DNA from: Owenia fusiformis
Lineage: Eukaryota > Annelida > Polychaeta > Sabellida > Oweniidae
NCBI GenBank assembly: GCA_903813345.2
Contig: CAIIXF020000010.1
Location: forward strand, 13,583,181-13,647,180
Direction: 5' to 3'
DNA: 64,000 nucleotides
Below are positions 26,001 through 60,989 of this stretch, one piece after another. The notes under the pieces are model-generated. The model ran no database searches and was not told the origin of the DNA. It saw only the letters and a list, made by a program, of their open reading frames with translations. A program made the translations under genes and the position numbers. How positions within the stretch are numbered: position 1 is the first letter of the stretch; every line of letters begins with the position of its first letter.

Positions 26001-28014
26001 CATAATATTTTATTCATGATTTTACCTCTTGGTAGTTATTTGTGTAAAAATGATAAATAATTTTCTAAGAAAGCCTGCTTACTTCATAGTCTCCCCCTAG
26101 TCGAATATCAACTACCCCCAATGTTGCAGGGTCTACCCCCAGTCTGTCAGCATCCTGGAGCTCCTTGTAGAAGTAACCTCTGTAGAATTCGTCTCCTTGG
26201 AATCCAAACCCAGCAGTTGAGAGCTTATAGAGAAGTTTACCACCCATTACTAGGGTATAGAACCTGGTTGACTCTGAAAGATTCTCTGTTGTGATCGCGA
26301 TATATCCAACACCGCGTAGTTTGTTCGTCTTGGAGGCTGTGCATTCCATGATCGAGCTCATCAAGAGAATTGTTGCAATCATTTGGGTTATCGGCTTCAT
26401 TGTCTTCATTTTCAGATTTTGGCCCCTGTTGGATTAGCTCTTTTGTGAATTGTAACGAGTTAATCTCAGATTTGAATGTTGTGTGCCTTAATGGTTATTT
26501 TGTACTCATAGTAAATGTAGATTGACAATCGTGTTGATCAACCATTGGTTGGAAAAAATTCCCTGGTTGCCTGATGTGTAGAGATGGGATTGGTTGCATT
26601 ACGATTCCACCCTACCATGTAGATAAAAACTCATCGAATTTCAAGTATCTAATGATAGGAAATAGTGTTAGTGAAATGTGACATGAGAGGGTGGATATTT
26701 GAATATCCATCTAAAACATGTTTCAATCATTTAAACCTTATCACAAACCACTTAAATTAAAAATACCTGACAAAAAAATATTTTTAATGTAATGGGAGAC
26801 ACAAGGAGTACAATTTGTACACTGGAATTAAAGTGGCAATGTGACAGGAATAAAAGCTATCTATAAATGAGGTCTGAGCATCACTTTAGTTAAGATATTG
26901 AGAGGGAAACTTTGACAAAATTAACACAATAATTCTTCTCGTGCCTATTTTATAAAAAATCCCCAGATTGAATTTAAAAAAACAAGATTTTAAACATTTT
27001 TGAATGTTCCTATATGTATAGACAAACAATGTGACATCATAAAGAACATATAATGATGATCGTATTCTCAATAACTTGGTCCATTCTATGTTTTTAGCCA
27101 TAGCCAGAAAAATAAATCTGGGTGTCACTTATAAGTTGAAGTAAACCCCACCTTTGTATGGGTACATGATAAAAAGGGCTGTATTATATCTTGTGAATAT
27201 AAGACATAAAAGGTCTTTTAAAATTTGCCATACTGACACATGAGAAGTAGAATAATTTGACACTTTCAGGGGTTTCAATAGAATTTCTGACACCAGGCAA
27301 TGTGATTTGAAACAACAGGCAAAATTGGAGACTATCATTTTCACTGTTCCACAATTGGTTACTTTAAACGTCAATGTAACAAAATGGATGAACTTCCTGG
27401 ATACGAGTTTTTGTTTTCTGGATTTAAACTTACAGACAAGTCATGTTGCGGATGATCATTTGGCACAAAGTTAGAAAATATAGTCTACCTTTTAGAAATC
27501 CTCTCGGTTTGAAATTTGATTTTCAATAAAGCTGTAATTCATGCATTTAGACCATCACTTTTATTAAATTGACATAAGTCGTCAAAGTAATATAGATTGG
27601 TAATATAACGGATTTTCATCAATGTAACAAAAGCGAGGGGCTAAACATATGAATTGCAACTCTTTTACGAAACAAATTCCAAATTGAAGAAACTTATAAA
27701 ACTAGACCATATTTTCTAGCTTTGTGCTAAATTATAATCTGCAACTTGACTTATAAGTAGGTTTAAATCAAGAAAACAAAAAATTTGTAACCAGAAAGTT
27801 CATCCATTTTGTTACATTGAAGTTCCATCAAAGTAACTAGTTATTGGAAAAGTGATTTTAATATGGAAAACAACTCCAAATATGGGGCAAAACAACCGAT
27901 GCAAACTTCTAATGAAACTCTGATTGTATGAGCTGTATCTTAGTCATATATAACTTTACTCTTTATTTTTTCAGGGAAATAGATGAAATTCTGTCCAAGA
28001 TGAATACTTCATAG
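17002..28014 (+). CDS. PROSER3: PROSER3-like proline/serine-rich protein (first coding exon missing)
   Basis: Exons: 17002-17086, 17231-17424, 17576-17764, 18072-18363, 18683-18762, 19210-19328, 20042-20208, 20713-20892, 21402-22358, 22894-22984, 23566-23659, 27975-28014. Phases join throughout, giving 828 residues to TAG at 28012-28014. As I recall human PROSER3, shared landmarks are DPFEVEPLPRPFYHP near the N terminus, NESWPSSERP, SALAKYIQRFRYGKPTSR followed by DFWWL, and DDILYQWRLRRRIEQA. The 319-residue exon 21402-22358 is low-complexity, rich in Ser, His, Lys and Arg, with no recognised domain. The C terminus, from DDELLQMLRKRR to SKMNTS, looks like a short coiled coil. The first coding exon (about ten residues) lies upstream. 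The last intron (4.3 kb) holds an opposite-strand gene. Molecular function is not evident from sequence. Confidence 0.78.
17851..18015. repeat. hAT-like MITE fragment (GGGTGTAGCCAAGGGGG type)
   Basis: Starts ATGGGTGTAGCCAAGGGGGT and ends near GGCGCTCGCTTCGCTCGC. Same general type as 9992-10194; the right end is not cleanly preserved. Lies in a PROSER3 intron. Confidence 0.5.
19668..19720. repeat. Mariner-type end fragment
   Basis: ATATCAGGTGTCCCAAAAAG followed by TTGTACAGAA resembles one end of the CAGGGTG(T/G)TCCAAAA elements at 30596 and 40818; no partner end seen. Confidence 0.45.
19858..19922 (-). repeat. Fragment of the GCATTAACATG / GGTGACATAAAA family, reversed
   Basis: TGTAACAAATGGCAGGTGGT followed by TTTTGCATGTTAATGCCTT is the reverse complement of the family's 5' end. 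In a PROSER3 intron. Confidence 0.65.
22609..22814. mobile_element. hAT-like MITE, (CA)GTGATCTCC ends
   Basis: Ends GAGTGATCTCCCTAGCATTA and GAGAGATCACTG are inverted. A second copy in opposite orientation is at 61405-61611. Both share GGTGGGTGCAA/TTGCACCCA blocks. No ORF. In a PROSER3 intron. Confidence 0.65.
23048..23199. mobile_element. hAT-like MITE, CAGGGGT(T/G)TCA ends
   Basis: Left CAGGGGTTTCACTAG and right CTAATGACACCCCTG are imperfect inverted ends; the inside is AT-rich without coding sequence. A left-end fragment of the same family is at about 27267-27330. Confidence 0.6.
23778..23783 (-). terminator. AATAAA poly(A) signal of the VOC gene
   Basis: Minus-strand AATAAA about 45 bases after the stop codon of the VOC gene, a normal spacing for a very short 3' UTR. 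Confidence 0.6.
23827..26409 (-). CDS. Secreted protein with four VOC (glyoxalase-fold) modules
   Basis: Two exons, 26083-26409 and 23827-25065, joined in phase 0 by a standard donor (GAA|GTAAGC) and acceptor (TTTCAG), give 521 residues. Residues 1-26 form a signal peptide (MKTMKPITQMIATILLMSSI...CTAS). Four repeats show the beta-alpha-beta-beta-beta pattern of the vicinal-oxygen-chelate fold: residues about 31-128, 145-230, 265-360 and 375-470, with landmarks NLSESTRFYTLVMGGKLL, YAKGPGGEQLKLYHL, NLKKSVKFYSEILGG and LVKGPSGEQIGFCQF. Two modules usually make one VOC domain, so this looks like two domains in tandem. The usual His of the first strand is absent (GYIAITT, GVYTFAT) and most Glu ligands are not evident, so metal-dependent catalysis is doubtful. 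Lies wholly inside the last PROSER3 intron on the opposite strand. Specific function unknown. Confidence 0.85.
25401..25485. repeat. 28 bp tandem repeat, about three copies
   Basis: TGAACATTTACACAAAGACA followed by CATGAGGT is repeated three times, the last copy diverged. Lies in the intron of the VOC gene. Confidence 0.85.
27267..27330. repeat. Left-end fragment of the CAGGGGTTTCA MITE
   Basis: CAGGGGTTTCAATAGAATTT followed by CTGACACCAGGCAA and AACAACAGGCAAAATT parallels the start of 23048-23199; the right end is missing. Confidence 0.55.
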
Positions 28015-28390
28015 CAGTGAAACATATTGCAGATCATTTGCAAGCTTGGGGACATTGCATTGAAACTGAAGTCTTCGCAAAGAATCTCCGCTTGCAACAC
28101 AAATGATCAAATGAATAATACCCGATTGCAAAATGTGATGGAATTCAACATGATGTTTAAAATAACCCAGCATGATCCCCCAGGTGTTCAGATGATCATC
28201 TCGGTGATTTAATGAATCAAAGTGGAAGTTGAACCTCAAAAGTAGTGAAGACATTTAATGACTTACAATTCAATCTAGGTTCAAGATAAACATATTGAAA
28301 ACATTTAATGAATTCTGTCAAAATTCTATTTATTTGTACATAAAGTTTATCCAGTGAACTGATATCCTAGTACAATATAATGATAAAAAT

Positions 28391-28481
28391 AATAAATGTT
28401 TATATTTAAAAAATATATAAAATATTAAACATAACACATGTTTATGCCCTGTCTTTTACAATGATTATTTAATTCAATAAA
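28391..28481 (+). terminator. AATAAA poly(A) signals of the PROSER3-like gene
   Basis: AATAAA at 28391-28396 and again at 28476-28481, about 380 and 460 bases after the stop, in an AT-rich tail. The convergent protease gene ends at 28793, so the two 3' ends lie about 300 bases apart. Confidence 0.5.
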
Positions 28482-28792
28482 TATATAAATAAGTAAAATA
28501 TAAAGTTATTGTCAACTGCAAGTACATCTGTAGGAAATCGTATTCAAATTCTATATCCATTATCACATTGAAATAACTGTGAAATCTCAACCGGTATTCT
28601 CAACAACTCATTGTCCAGTAATCTTTTTTTATTAATATATAGTTTTATTAAAAGTAACCATTGAAAATCCAGACGGCATTCAGATATTAAGATTTCCTGC
28701 TCCAGTCACCTTTGCATGCCCAGTTCACAGATGGGAGGCGAGTGAATGAACATGACTAAATATCTCACTATGCTATTTAATCTATTCTATGT

Positions 28793-52728
<23,936 letters not shown>

Positions 52729-53250
52729 TGTTTATTAATTCCAAATCTGAATTATCCTTATCTAATCAATGAAGGTACTCCATATTTTAAAATAGCCACA
52801 GTTGAAAAAGGTTAATAGAGATTATTCAAGTTATTTGTCACTCAGTTAATATCCATAAGGAGTGTATTATTTAATAATAGGAAAGAGATAGCAATCTGTA
52901 TGTTGCCCCAGGGTTCAAATAATACAAATAATTAATCAAATATAATACATGTACATATAGGTTGCATGGATAATGTTGGTAAAGTGCTCCAAGGGAGAAA
53001 AATACACCAAAAGTCCCACTAATGAATCAATTGTGTAATGTTTTATCCTCTATATTCATATGTTTATGTTGTAGCCATGGCTTCTGTAGAAATGCGGGTT
53101 GCCAGGTACAATAACTAGGTACATTGACTAGGAACGTTAGGCACAGGGCAACCTGGTCCCCTAGAAACCCATAATTAGACTAAAACATACCCATAACAAA
53201 ACCTAGGCATGGGAGACTCATGTATTTAACATGTGAATACAAAGAAAACA

Positions 53251-54476
53251 AAGCATTAACATGACAAAATGTCAATACCTTGTTGCTTACAATATTATGA
53301 GTTCAACCTTAGTCAGATTTGAATTTTTTAGAACTTGTAGATGATTTGGAAAAAATAAATTGGTCAATTTGAAGCAAGTTGTAAAAATACCTTTTTGACC
53401 CTGAGAACGTCATTGAAGGTGGAATCTCAAATCTAAAGTCAGATTTGAACTTCTGAGAACTTGTAGATGATTTTGAAAAAAAATTGTCAATTTGAAGCAA
53501 GATGAAAAAAGACCGTTTTGACCTTGAGAATGTCATTGAAGGTCAAATCTTGTTTGACCTTGAGAATGTCATTAAAGGTCAAATCTATTGTCAGATTTGA
53601 ACTGTTGAGAACTTGTAGATGATTTTGAAAAAAGAGATTTGAAGCAAGTTGAAAAAATACATTTTTGACCTTTTTTGACCTTGAGAAGGTCATTGAAGGT
53701 GGAATCTCAAATCTAAAGTCAGATTTGAACTTCTGAGAACTTGTAGATGATTTTGAAAAAAAATTGTCAATTTGAAGCAAGATGAAAAAAGACCGTTTTG
53801 ACCTTGAGAATGTCATTGAAGGTCAAATCTTGTTTGACCTTGAGAATGTCATTAAAGGTCAAATCTATTGTCAGATTTGAACTGTTGAGAACTGGTAGAT
53901 GATTTTGAAAAAAGAAATTTGAAGCAAGTTGAAAAAATACATTTTTGACCTTTTTTGACCTTGAGAAGGTCAAATCTCAAATCTAAAGTCAGATTTGAAC
54001 TTCTGATAACTTGTACATGATTTTGAAAACAAATTGGTCAATTTGAAGCACGTAGAAAAAAGACCTTTTTGACCTTGAGAAGGTCATTGAAGGTCAAATC
54101 TAAAATCTAAAGTCAGATTTGAACTTCTGATAACTTGTAGATGATTTTGAAAAAAAGAATTGGTCAATTTGAATCATGTTGAAAAAATACCTTTTAGACC
54201 TTTTTTGACCTTGAGAAGGTCATTGAAGGTCAAATATCATATCTAAAGCCAGATTTGAACTTCTGATAACTTGTAGATGATTTGAGAAAATTGAAGTCAG
54301 TCTAAACAGTATTTGTTAAGTTATTGGAAGTTATAAGAATTTGTTACAGACGCGGATCGCCAACCGTCGATCAACACCGATTGCCAACCACCAATCACCA
54401 ACCACCGATCGCCAACCGCCATAAACAAAACAGAGACCATAACAATATGTCACCACTTTTTGGTGGTGACATAAAA
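53251..54476 (+). mobile_element. Intact GCATTAACATG / GGTGACATAAAA element with TGACCTT minisatellite core
   Basis: 5' end AAGCATTAACATGACAAAAT, core array (next entry), then a GCCAACCACCAATCACCAACC-like tail region (54350-54420) and 3' hairpin CACCACTTTTTGGTGGTG followed by ACATAAAA. Short inverted ends, a 3' hairpin and a tandem core resemble the pearl/HINE class of nonautonomous Helentron-related elements described in bivalves and other animals. That assignment is inference. Lies upstream of the polyserase start. Confidence 0.65.
53316..54300. repeat. TGACCTT/AAGGTCA minisatellite
   Basis: About nine or ten variable units (roughly 80-140 bp) built from AGTCAGATTTGAACTTCTGA, ACTTGTAGATGATTTTGAAA and TTTGACCTTGAGAAGGTCAT. 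Each unit carries two to four TGACCT/AGGTCA hexamers, often as the palindrome GACCTTGAGAAGGTC. Two neighbouring blocks of about 280 bp (about 53400-53680 and 53690-53970) are near-identical. Minus-strand ORFs here come from the repeat. A shorter relative is at 48760-49050. Confidence 0.88.
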
Positions 54477-54726
54477 AACAATGAAGCCCCCGAAGGGTAC
54501 TATAATAAAAAATCTTAATAAAAAACCCATGATTAATATGGAAATCCTGTGGCACACAATGGACATTTGATATATTTTCCTTGTCCTTTATTGTATTTGG
54601 AAATTCACTTATGTCAGCAGCACCCATACCTGTAGTGAATAAAAACATGTGAGACAGAAGTGGCAAACACAGACTCACAGTAAACTTGGAATGAAGTAGC
54701 AACTTTATAAATGCAACTTAATATCC

Positions 54727-54800
54727 AGATGCAGGCCCCTAGCCAAGGGGGAGGGTCAGTTTTTTAAATTTCCAAGGGGATTCAAATTTTGGCCGAAAAA
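54727..54800. repeat. hAT-like MITE fragment (GGCCCCTAGCCAAGGGGGAG)
   Basis: Reads GCAGGCCCCTAGCCAAGGGG then GAGGGTCAG; resembles the left end of the CAGGGGCGTAGC-type MITEs. The right end is missing. Confidence 0.45.
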
Positions 54801-54951
54801 AACACTTGAACTGCTAAAAGTGGTGAAAACTGGTTGCTTTTGAAAATTCAACCTGTTTTATACATCCAACAAAGGCAACATTTGTTAATAAATCATCTGT
54901 TTTTGAGAAAGATGAAACAACTTACAAAAAGATTGTTTGACACATCTTTGA

Positions 54952-54957
54952 TTTATT
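54952..54957 (-). terminator. AATAAA poly(A) signal for PFDN2
   Basis: Minus-strand AATAAA about 440 bases after the PFDN2 stop; a plausible 3' end, not proven. Confidence 0.4.
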
Positions 54958-55393
54958 TTGTACAAAAGCTTTACATACACACAGCCATTGATATAAAAAT
55001 GAAAAATGCATGGCAAACAAAAGTAAATATCACTCAGGAAAATTCATTTACAGAGAACAGAATTGATTAGATGAACACCATGTGACAATGAAATTATGAA
55101 ATACATGAAAAATGTAGATCTATGGGCCTTCTTAAGAAAACTCCAATACAATAACTGGTAGCAGTGAAGAGATCCAAGGACAATATTTTTGGAAATATCT
55201 AAACCAGCTGTGTATGGTATTGACTTGTTAACAAGAGACGGACACTCTTAATTTTAGCTAAAGAAAGCATTTTGACTTTTGGTGAAACCTAATCACCAAC
55301 TGATTTTTTTTATAAATGCCTCCCAGCCAGTCCTAACAAACACATGTTGTTTTATCATACACAATGTCATAATCCACAGGCATCCCTCTTGTG

Positions 55394-58300
55394 CTATGCA
55401 TTCTGGGCAACAAGAACCCCCTGTGTGCTTGATTTAGTGTCTTTGGCTGCTTCCGGTGTTTTTCCATCCTCTCCACGTACTTTAATGTTGTGAGTCTCTC
55501 TATATTCATTGATTTCTTTTCCTTTCGATTCCAGTTGAGATTTGAAGCTTTCTATTAGTTTACCAATCTGGAAAAATTAGATAAATTTTTCATTTATAGA
55601 TCTAAATATAATGGATCCAGTTTTTGGCTTACAATTAACAAAAGTTGCAAAGGTTCATAAAGTGGCAGAGAGTAAAAAGGACAAGTTTAGAAAAAATTGC
55701 CAGATATTTCAATTTATTTTTTCACAAAATAAAATTGCCATAGTCAAAAAAACACTGGAATGATTTTTGAGAAGATTGCATCAAATTTAACACACCCCAT
55801 CCCTTCTAATAACTCTTTTACTAAAATGAACACAGATTGATTGGTTTGGAGTGGAAATCATATTTTGTTAATTGCAATTGTGTACAGTATTGTATTTTAA
55901 TTGGGACATATATACATAGTACTTTTTAACACCCACTACATTAACACATACTTTAAACATAACAAATAAATCAAAAATGTGAGCTATTTCCAAGGCTAAA
56001 ACTACTCTATGCTGATGTTTAAATCAAAACTACTCAATTTTGTGGCAAAATTTTACTTGCTTGAAACTAGCATCTACTTACATGTAAACATGTACTTATT
56101 ACATGTATATAAATTATATGAAAATAAATTTAAATGATAAGCTTCTATGAAAACGAAAAATGGTTCTCATTTTTCATAATGCATCCTATATTGAGAAAGT
56201 CAAACTTTCTCAATATACTTTTCTGTAAAATATCATTTAAACCCCTTTATTTTTAAAAATAGATATCAATAACAAAAATATTTTGAATTTTAAATAACAT
56301 TTTTGAAAACATATATTTTAGGGGTTGGATCAATATTTCAATATCCATCAAAAACGTAATTAATAGACTAGATGCGAGTAGGAATAATCTTAAGTCATTA
56401 AATATTCAAAAATTCAAAATTCAGTCAAAGTGATGTCATATTTGAAATCCACATGTATATCTAGAAATATGGTTTCAAAAAATGTTTATCAAAAGTTGCG
56501 ACTTCTTGTTCGGGGAGATTCCCCATAGACCCCATGTTATAAAATCACAAAAAGTGAAATATTTTTTCTTGTTTTGGACAGATAACATTTTCTTTTACTG
56601 GACATATTTTATTTGCATAACTATAAGATACATAGCCGTGCTATGAAAATTGAACCACAAAAACTAATGATTAATATTCAAGCCTAGGGAACTTTCTACT
56701 ATATCCACTTTGCTATCTGACCTGAACAAGCCACCTGGTGGTGAAACTGGTAACTACCTACACGCATCTGAGTTATCATGTTAGGGGGGAGTAAACTCAA
56801 TTTAATATTGACTAGGCCCCAAATATGATGAATAATACATATCCTAGAAAGATGATCTGATCCTCATTAATCCAACACATAAAATAATGTAGTTCTACAT
56901 GGGTTAAAAGTCATACACAACTTTACAGGCATCAGTATTTCAGAAGGAATTGATGCAAGGCTAACCTGTTCACTGTTTGCTACGAGGGCGGGTAACACTT
57001 CCTTCACTGTCCTTTCCACTAAGACACCTCCAACCATACGGAAACATTTACGATCTTCATCAACCTCTTTTAGGGACTCTATCACTAGGCTGAAAAGTGA
57101 AGGTAGAATAATTCAGCAATTAAACTATAAATTTTAGAATAAAGTACTTATCAAGGTCTCATGGTACTTAATAGGAAATGACAAAACAGGAAGTGACAAA
57201 ACCATGCTGAAAATTAAACATTTTTTGAACCAAGATAACAGAGTTCTGTTTTGACCTCCAGTCAGTTTACCTAGTTTCACATATCATTTACATGACCAGG
57301 ATCACTATGTATATGGTCAGAATGACCCTTAACATGATGAAATAACTTTTTTAGCCCTCTGAAAATGTGACTCAAAGATACCTAAAAGTAGGACCTTAGG
57401 AAAGGTCACTGGACAGAATCTTGAATTTTTCAGAAAATGTGCCCAATATAAATGATCTAAATGATACATCAGAGCTGGGGCAGCAGAACATCATCCTCCT
57501 AAGCAGGTATCCAGAATTTGTACCTCCTTCTTCCCCTCTGCTATAACCAATTTGGAAGTGCCCGATTAAACTGAGTCACGTGATCTAATTATGCACCGAT
57601 GATGTATACATGATTGCTGTCAAATTGTGAGTTCTTAATTGGGGAAATGCTAACTGCTTATAGCAGAGTGTAAAAAAAGAAAGAAGATATTCTGGATTTT
57701 GAAACCCTGTGATCAGAAATCTAAGAAAGAAATATGAATGTGGCCCATTAATAACTAAACCTTTTCAATTTGCTATTTTTATTCACTGCAATAGGGCGAA
57801 GAGGTGAAATGTCTGCACCATTTTGGTAACTTTGACATATGGGGTAACTACGACACCTTGTTGTTTATTTGCTCTAATTTCCGATCTAGGGGAAGCCATT
57901 TTTTCCCGCATGGATGGAGATCTCACGAGAAATCAAACATGGTAGAAAGCGGGAATTCAACTTCTAATAAGTAAGTGTCAAAGTTACCCCATCTCTCATG
58001 TCAACATTACCCAAAACGCCGACGTTACACCACTTTGCCCTTACTCTATTCCTCAAGAAATGTTCACACATCTCCATGAACAAAATTATTGGATGAAGTC
58101 ATGACAACAGCCAATACTTGTGTGCGATCAAGTACCCCAAGCTCAAAATCAAAATAACTCAGGTTGGGTTAGGTCGGGGGTTAGGTAGGGCGAAGGGGTG
58201 TAACGTCGACACCGTTTTGGGGTAACTTCGACATGTGGGGTAACTTCGACACCTTGTTGTTTATTTGCTCTAATTTCCGATCTAGGGGGAAGCCATGTTT

Positions 58301-58753
58301 TTTTTCTCGCATGGATCGAGATCTCGCGAGATTTTAATTTTTCCAGAAATCAAACATGGCGGAAAACGGAAATTCTACTTCTAATACGTAAGTGTCGAAG
58401 TTACCCCGTCTATTATGTCGACATTACCCCACACGTCGACATTACACCCCTTCGCCCTAGAGATGAAGTGATCATAACTGTCATCGTAATAACCTAGCCT
58501 AGTCTTAGCTTAGCCTAATTTTGACAATATATAGATTCTAATTTAATTTTTTGAAAATATCCTAGAAATTTTGGGAAATTATTGTCAATTAATTAGCTTA
58601 CTCGTGTTCTTTGCGCTCCATTTCAAGCTCCGATAGTTTTGAGGCATATGCCCTTTGTTGTTGTCGAAGTTCATTAAAACCTGATACTATCTGTTCCTGA
58701 GAAAGACCTGGTTTCTTAGAAGATTTTGAGTTTTTAGAATCTGCGGTCGCCAT
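55394..58753 (-). CDS. PFDN2: Prefoldin subunit 2
   Basis: Exons 58602-58753, 56966-57089 and 55394-55567; phases join and give 149 residues ending VLVAQNA. Beta-type subunit of the hexameric prefoldin chaperone that hands unfolded actin and tubulin to the CCT chaperonin. Diagnostic stretches: LSQEQIVSGFNELRQQQRAY and SKLSELEMERKEHELVIESL (first coiled coil), RKCFRMVGGVLVERTVKEVL (beta hairpin, almost invariant in PFDN2), then a second coiled coil ending KSQLESKGKEINEYRE...NIKVRGED. Length matches family (about 150). Start ATG at 58753 gives MATADSKNSKSS, a Ser/Lys-rich N terminus typical of animals. Complete, no defects. Confidence 0.96.
56188..56216. repeat. Perfect 13 bp hairpin ATATTGAGAAAGT
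   Basis: ATATTGAGAAAGT, CAA loop, ACTTTCTCAATAT, in the second PFDN2 intron. It may be only a short palindrome; transcript role unknown. Confidence 0.75.
57794..58040. mobile_element. TA-flanked MITE (GGGCGAAGRGGTG ends), copy 1
   Basis: GGGCGAAGAGGTGAAATGTC at the left and GACGTTACACCACTTTGCCC at the right, next to TA (one extra T at the right). Same family as 58188-58457 and 11218-14280. In the first PFDN2 intron. Confidence 0.8.
58188..58457. mobile_element. TA-flanked MITE (GGGCGAAGGGGTGTAACGTC ends), copy 2
   Basis: A 270 bp copy with near-perfect inverted ends GGGCGAAGGGGTGTAACGTC / GTCGACATTACACCCCTTCG and a TA duplication. Its CpG-rich sequence and intact TIRs suggest it is younger than copy 1. 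First PFDN2 intron, about 145 bases from exon 1. Confidence 0.88.
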
Positions 58754-59880
58754 CTTGAAACATGCATTGGGAGCATGACGTATTTCATTTCCCCTGAATT
58801 ATTGGAAATCACAAGTGGCAATAGTTAGAAATACATAATAATTGAAATGTTTAGTAGAAGTAAGTAAATGTTACAAATAGGTATCAATCCTATGATTTAA
58901 AGTTTTTTGGATGTAGTAGAGTAAATTAATTGTGGCAACACAGGCTAAAAAAGAATTTAAAAATGCCCCCCCCCCCAATTGCATATGTACATAATAAAAA
59001 TTCAGATAAGAAGGGATAGAGAATAGAACTGTTGGAAATAATCTAATTTATAAACCATGCCATTGTTTCATTCTATTTTCTGAAGAAATTGAGGTTCATA
59101 TCAAGTAAAGCTTTTAGAAAATAGGTTTTTAATATGGAATTCATCCTGTACCATTACTATCCATGAACCGATATGATTTGATAGAGTTGTCACACCTGAG
59201 AGTAGTCTGAGACCAAGCTTGTATTAGCGAATGCAACTAACGCCTGTTGGCTACCAGATTTGCTTACTATTTTATTGGAAACTCTTTTAAATACCTGCCA
59301 CTATATCTAAATGAGTTGGACATACAAGGTTAATCCGGTACCTGAAAGGCGTTAGTTGCATTCGCGATTACAAGGTAAACCATTTTACAAATTATATAAA
59401 ACAGAAGGTACTAACTGTCAAAATATGGAAATCAAATTAGTGTTGTAAATAGTCTAATACGGAAATAGATTTAACTGGCATCCCAAATTGCAAAATCACT
59501 GACAAATAAACAGACATTTAAAAATATACATGTGGCCTGGGAATAAACAATATTATTTCATTTACTATTTGAAATAGGCTAGCATTACCCGAGTCTCTAG
59601 CCAAATTACAAACTTTGGCTGAAGAATAGGGTAAGGCTAGCTATCTTTGACTTCCAAGGTAGGCTGGTGGCCAATTTTGAGACCATTGTCATAACCTGAA
59701 TTTTTAAGGATTCATTACCAAATGGACGCTATTTTCAGATTTCTAAGAATGAAAAAGATCTGGCTGTGTATCTACTATCTAGTAAGGCATCATATTCTGA
59801 GGCCTCTACTAGATTATCTAACATATAAAATTTTAAATCTGTGTTGAACATGTTGATATTTAAAAATTCCGCCAAAAGTC
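58754..59880. other. Intergenic region between PFDN2 and the next plus-strand gene
   Basis: About 1.1 kb separates the PFDN2 start from the CRE-bearing first exon of a divergent gene. It holds a poly-C run (about 58969) and the small MITE at 59218. A half CRE, TGACGTAT, lies about 25 bases upstream of the PFDN2 ATG. No further gene seen. Confidence 0.5.
59218..59374. mobile_element. 157 bp MITE-like element, GCGAATGCAACTAACGCCT ends
   Basis: The left CTTGTATTAGCGAATGCAAC TAACGCCT (28 bases) and the right end are inverted, with 19 bases identical (GCGAATGCAACTAACGCCT). About 100 bases of AT-rich spacer. Lies between PFDN2 and the plus-strand gene. Confidence 0.75.
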
Positions 59881-59890
59881 ACGTGATGTA

Positions 59891-59974
59891 TGACGTCATT
59901 TTAAAATGGCGGATAAAGTTTACTTTTTCCAGGTGATACATTCAGTCTCAATTTTCGAAATAACTCATTAGAAG
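59891..59974 (+). promoter_or_regulatory. CRE (TGACGTCA) and 5' noncoding exon with a uORF
   Basis: Palindromic TGACGTCA at 59891-59898 is followed by AAAATGGCGGA, resembling a YY1/TISU-type start element. An ORF of 21 codons begins at that ATG (59906) and ends with TAG at 59969-59971, three bases before a strong donor (GAAG|GTAAGT at 59974/59975). In this exon the ATG cannot continue into the next exon, so it is either a uORF or a translated leader. Confidence 0.5.
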
Positions 59975-60989
59975 GTAAGTTTATTTCTTCATTTTAGAGT
60001 TTGTTTTCAAATCAATTCCCACAAATATAAAATGTATAAAGAGAGGCAAAAATTAGCTTGAATTTCAACGATAAAATCAAGATTGAAATTTAAATTTTTT
60101 GTTTTGAATTTTCCCATTTTTCCTTGTGCACCTGTTTGACTCGCTAATCATGATGAATCATCTGTACAGTAAACACAGGCAGATACAGGTATTTCACAGG
60201 TTGTTTAGTGTATTCATCCATCCCCTTTTAAAAACAGGTTGCACATCTATTGATTTTTGAAATAAACTTGGATGCTAGCCCTGGACTCAATCTGATGAAG
60301 CGATACTTCATAACAATAAAGGCAAAGATTTGCATCCTGAAATATTTTATTGTCAGCTTTGAAGGTTACTGATCATGCATGAATACTAGCCTCTCCCGGC
60401 ATAACAGAAAACCCCCCTCCCCTTCCCCTCCCACAGACCCTGAGGCTAGGCCTAAAACTGAGATAGATTACTGAAATCAGCCACTTGATTTATAACCCCA
60501 ACTGTTTCTTATAAGATTGGCATCAATTCTTTGAATTAAGAAAGTTTCAGCAGTCTGTGCCGATCAAGAGTTTCTTTTATAAGGGGAATCCCTGTGTAAT
60601 GATCAAGTGTTATGGAGGTTAAGATGAAGTTTTGAAGAAAATATATTAATGATCTCTTCAACAAGAGAAGTTGACCTTTTTCCCCAGAGTTTAGTGAGTG
60701 GTTCACTCTGAGATAAAATTCTATGGAATATTTAATGGTTATTTGCTTGCAAATTGTCTTTAATGTAATGTTTAGATAGATGTCGCATCATACATATTGC
60801 TATTTTTTTTTGAAATAGCCGTCAGAGGCGGGGCATATTGAACTAGTTTAATACTAGCCAGTCAAATATATCAATATATGTTCCCACACTAGAAGTGTTC
60901 TGCAATATCAAGCTAATACTGTTGATGTATGGTCTATTTGATATAAGAGTCCTACACTGGTATAAAATCATAGTTTTGTTTATTTTCAG

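Noticed and set aside
53309-53973. Minus-strand ORFs with TFSRSKRSFFILLQIDN repeats
   Set aside because: They are read from the TGACCTT minisatellite; the frame shifts with unit length.
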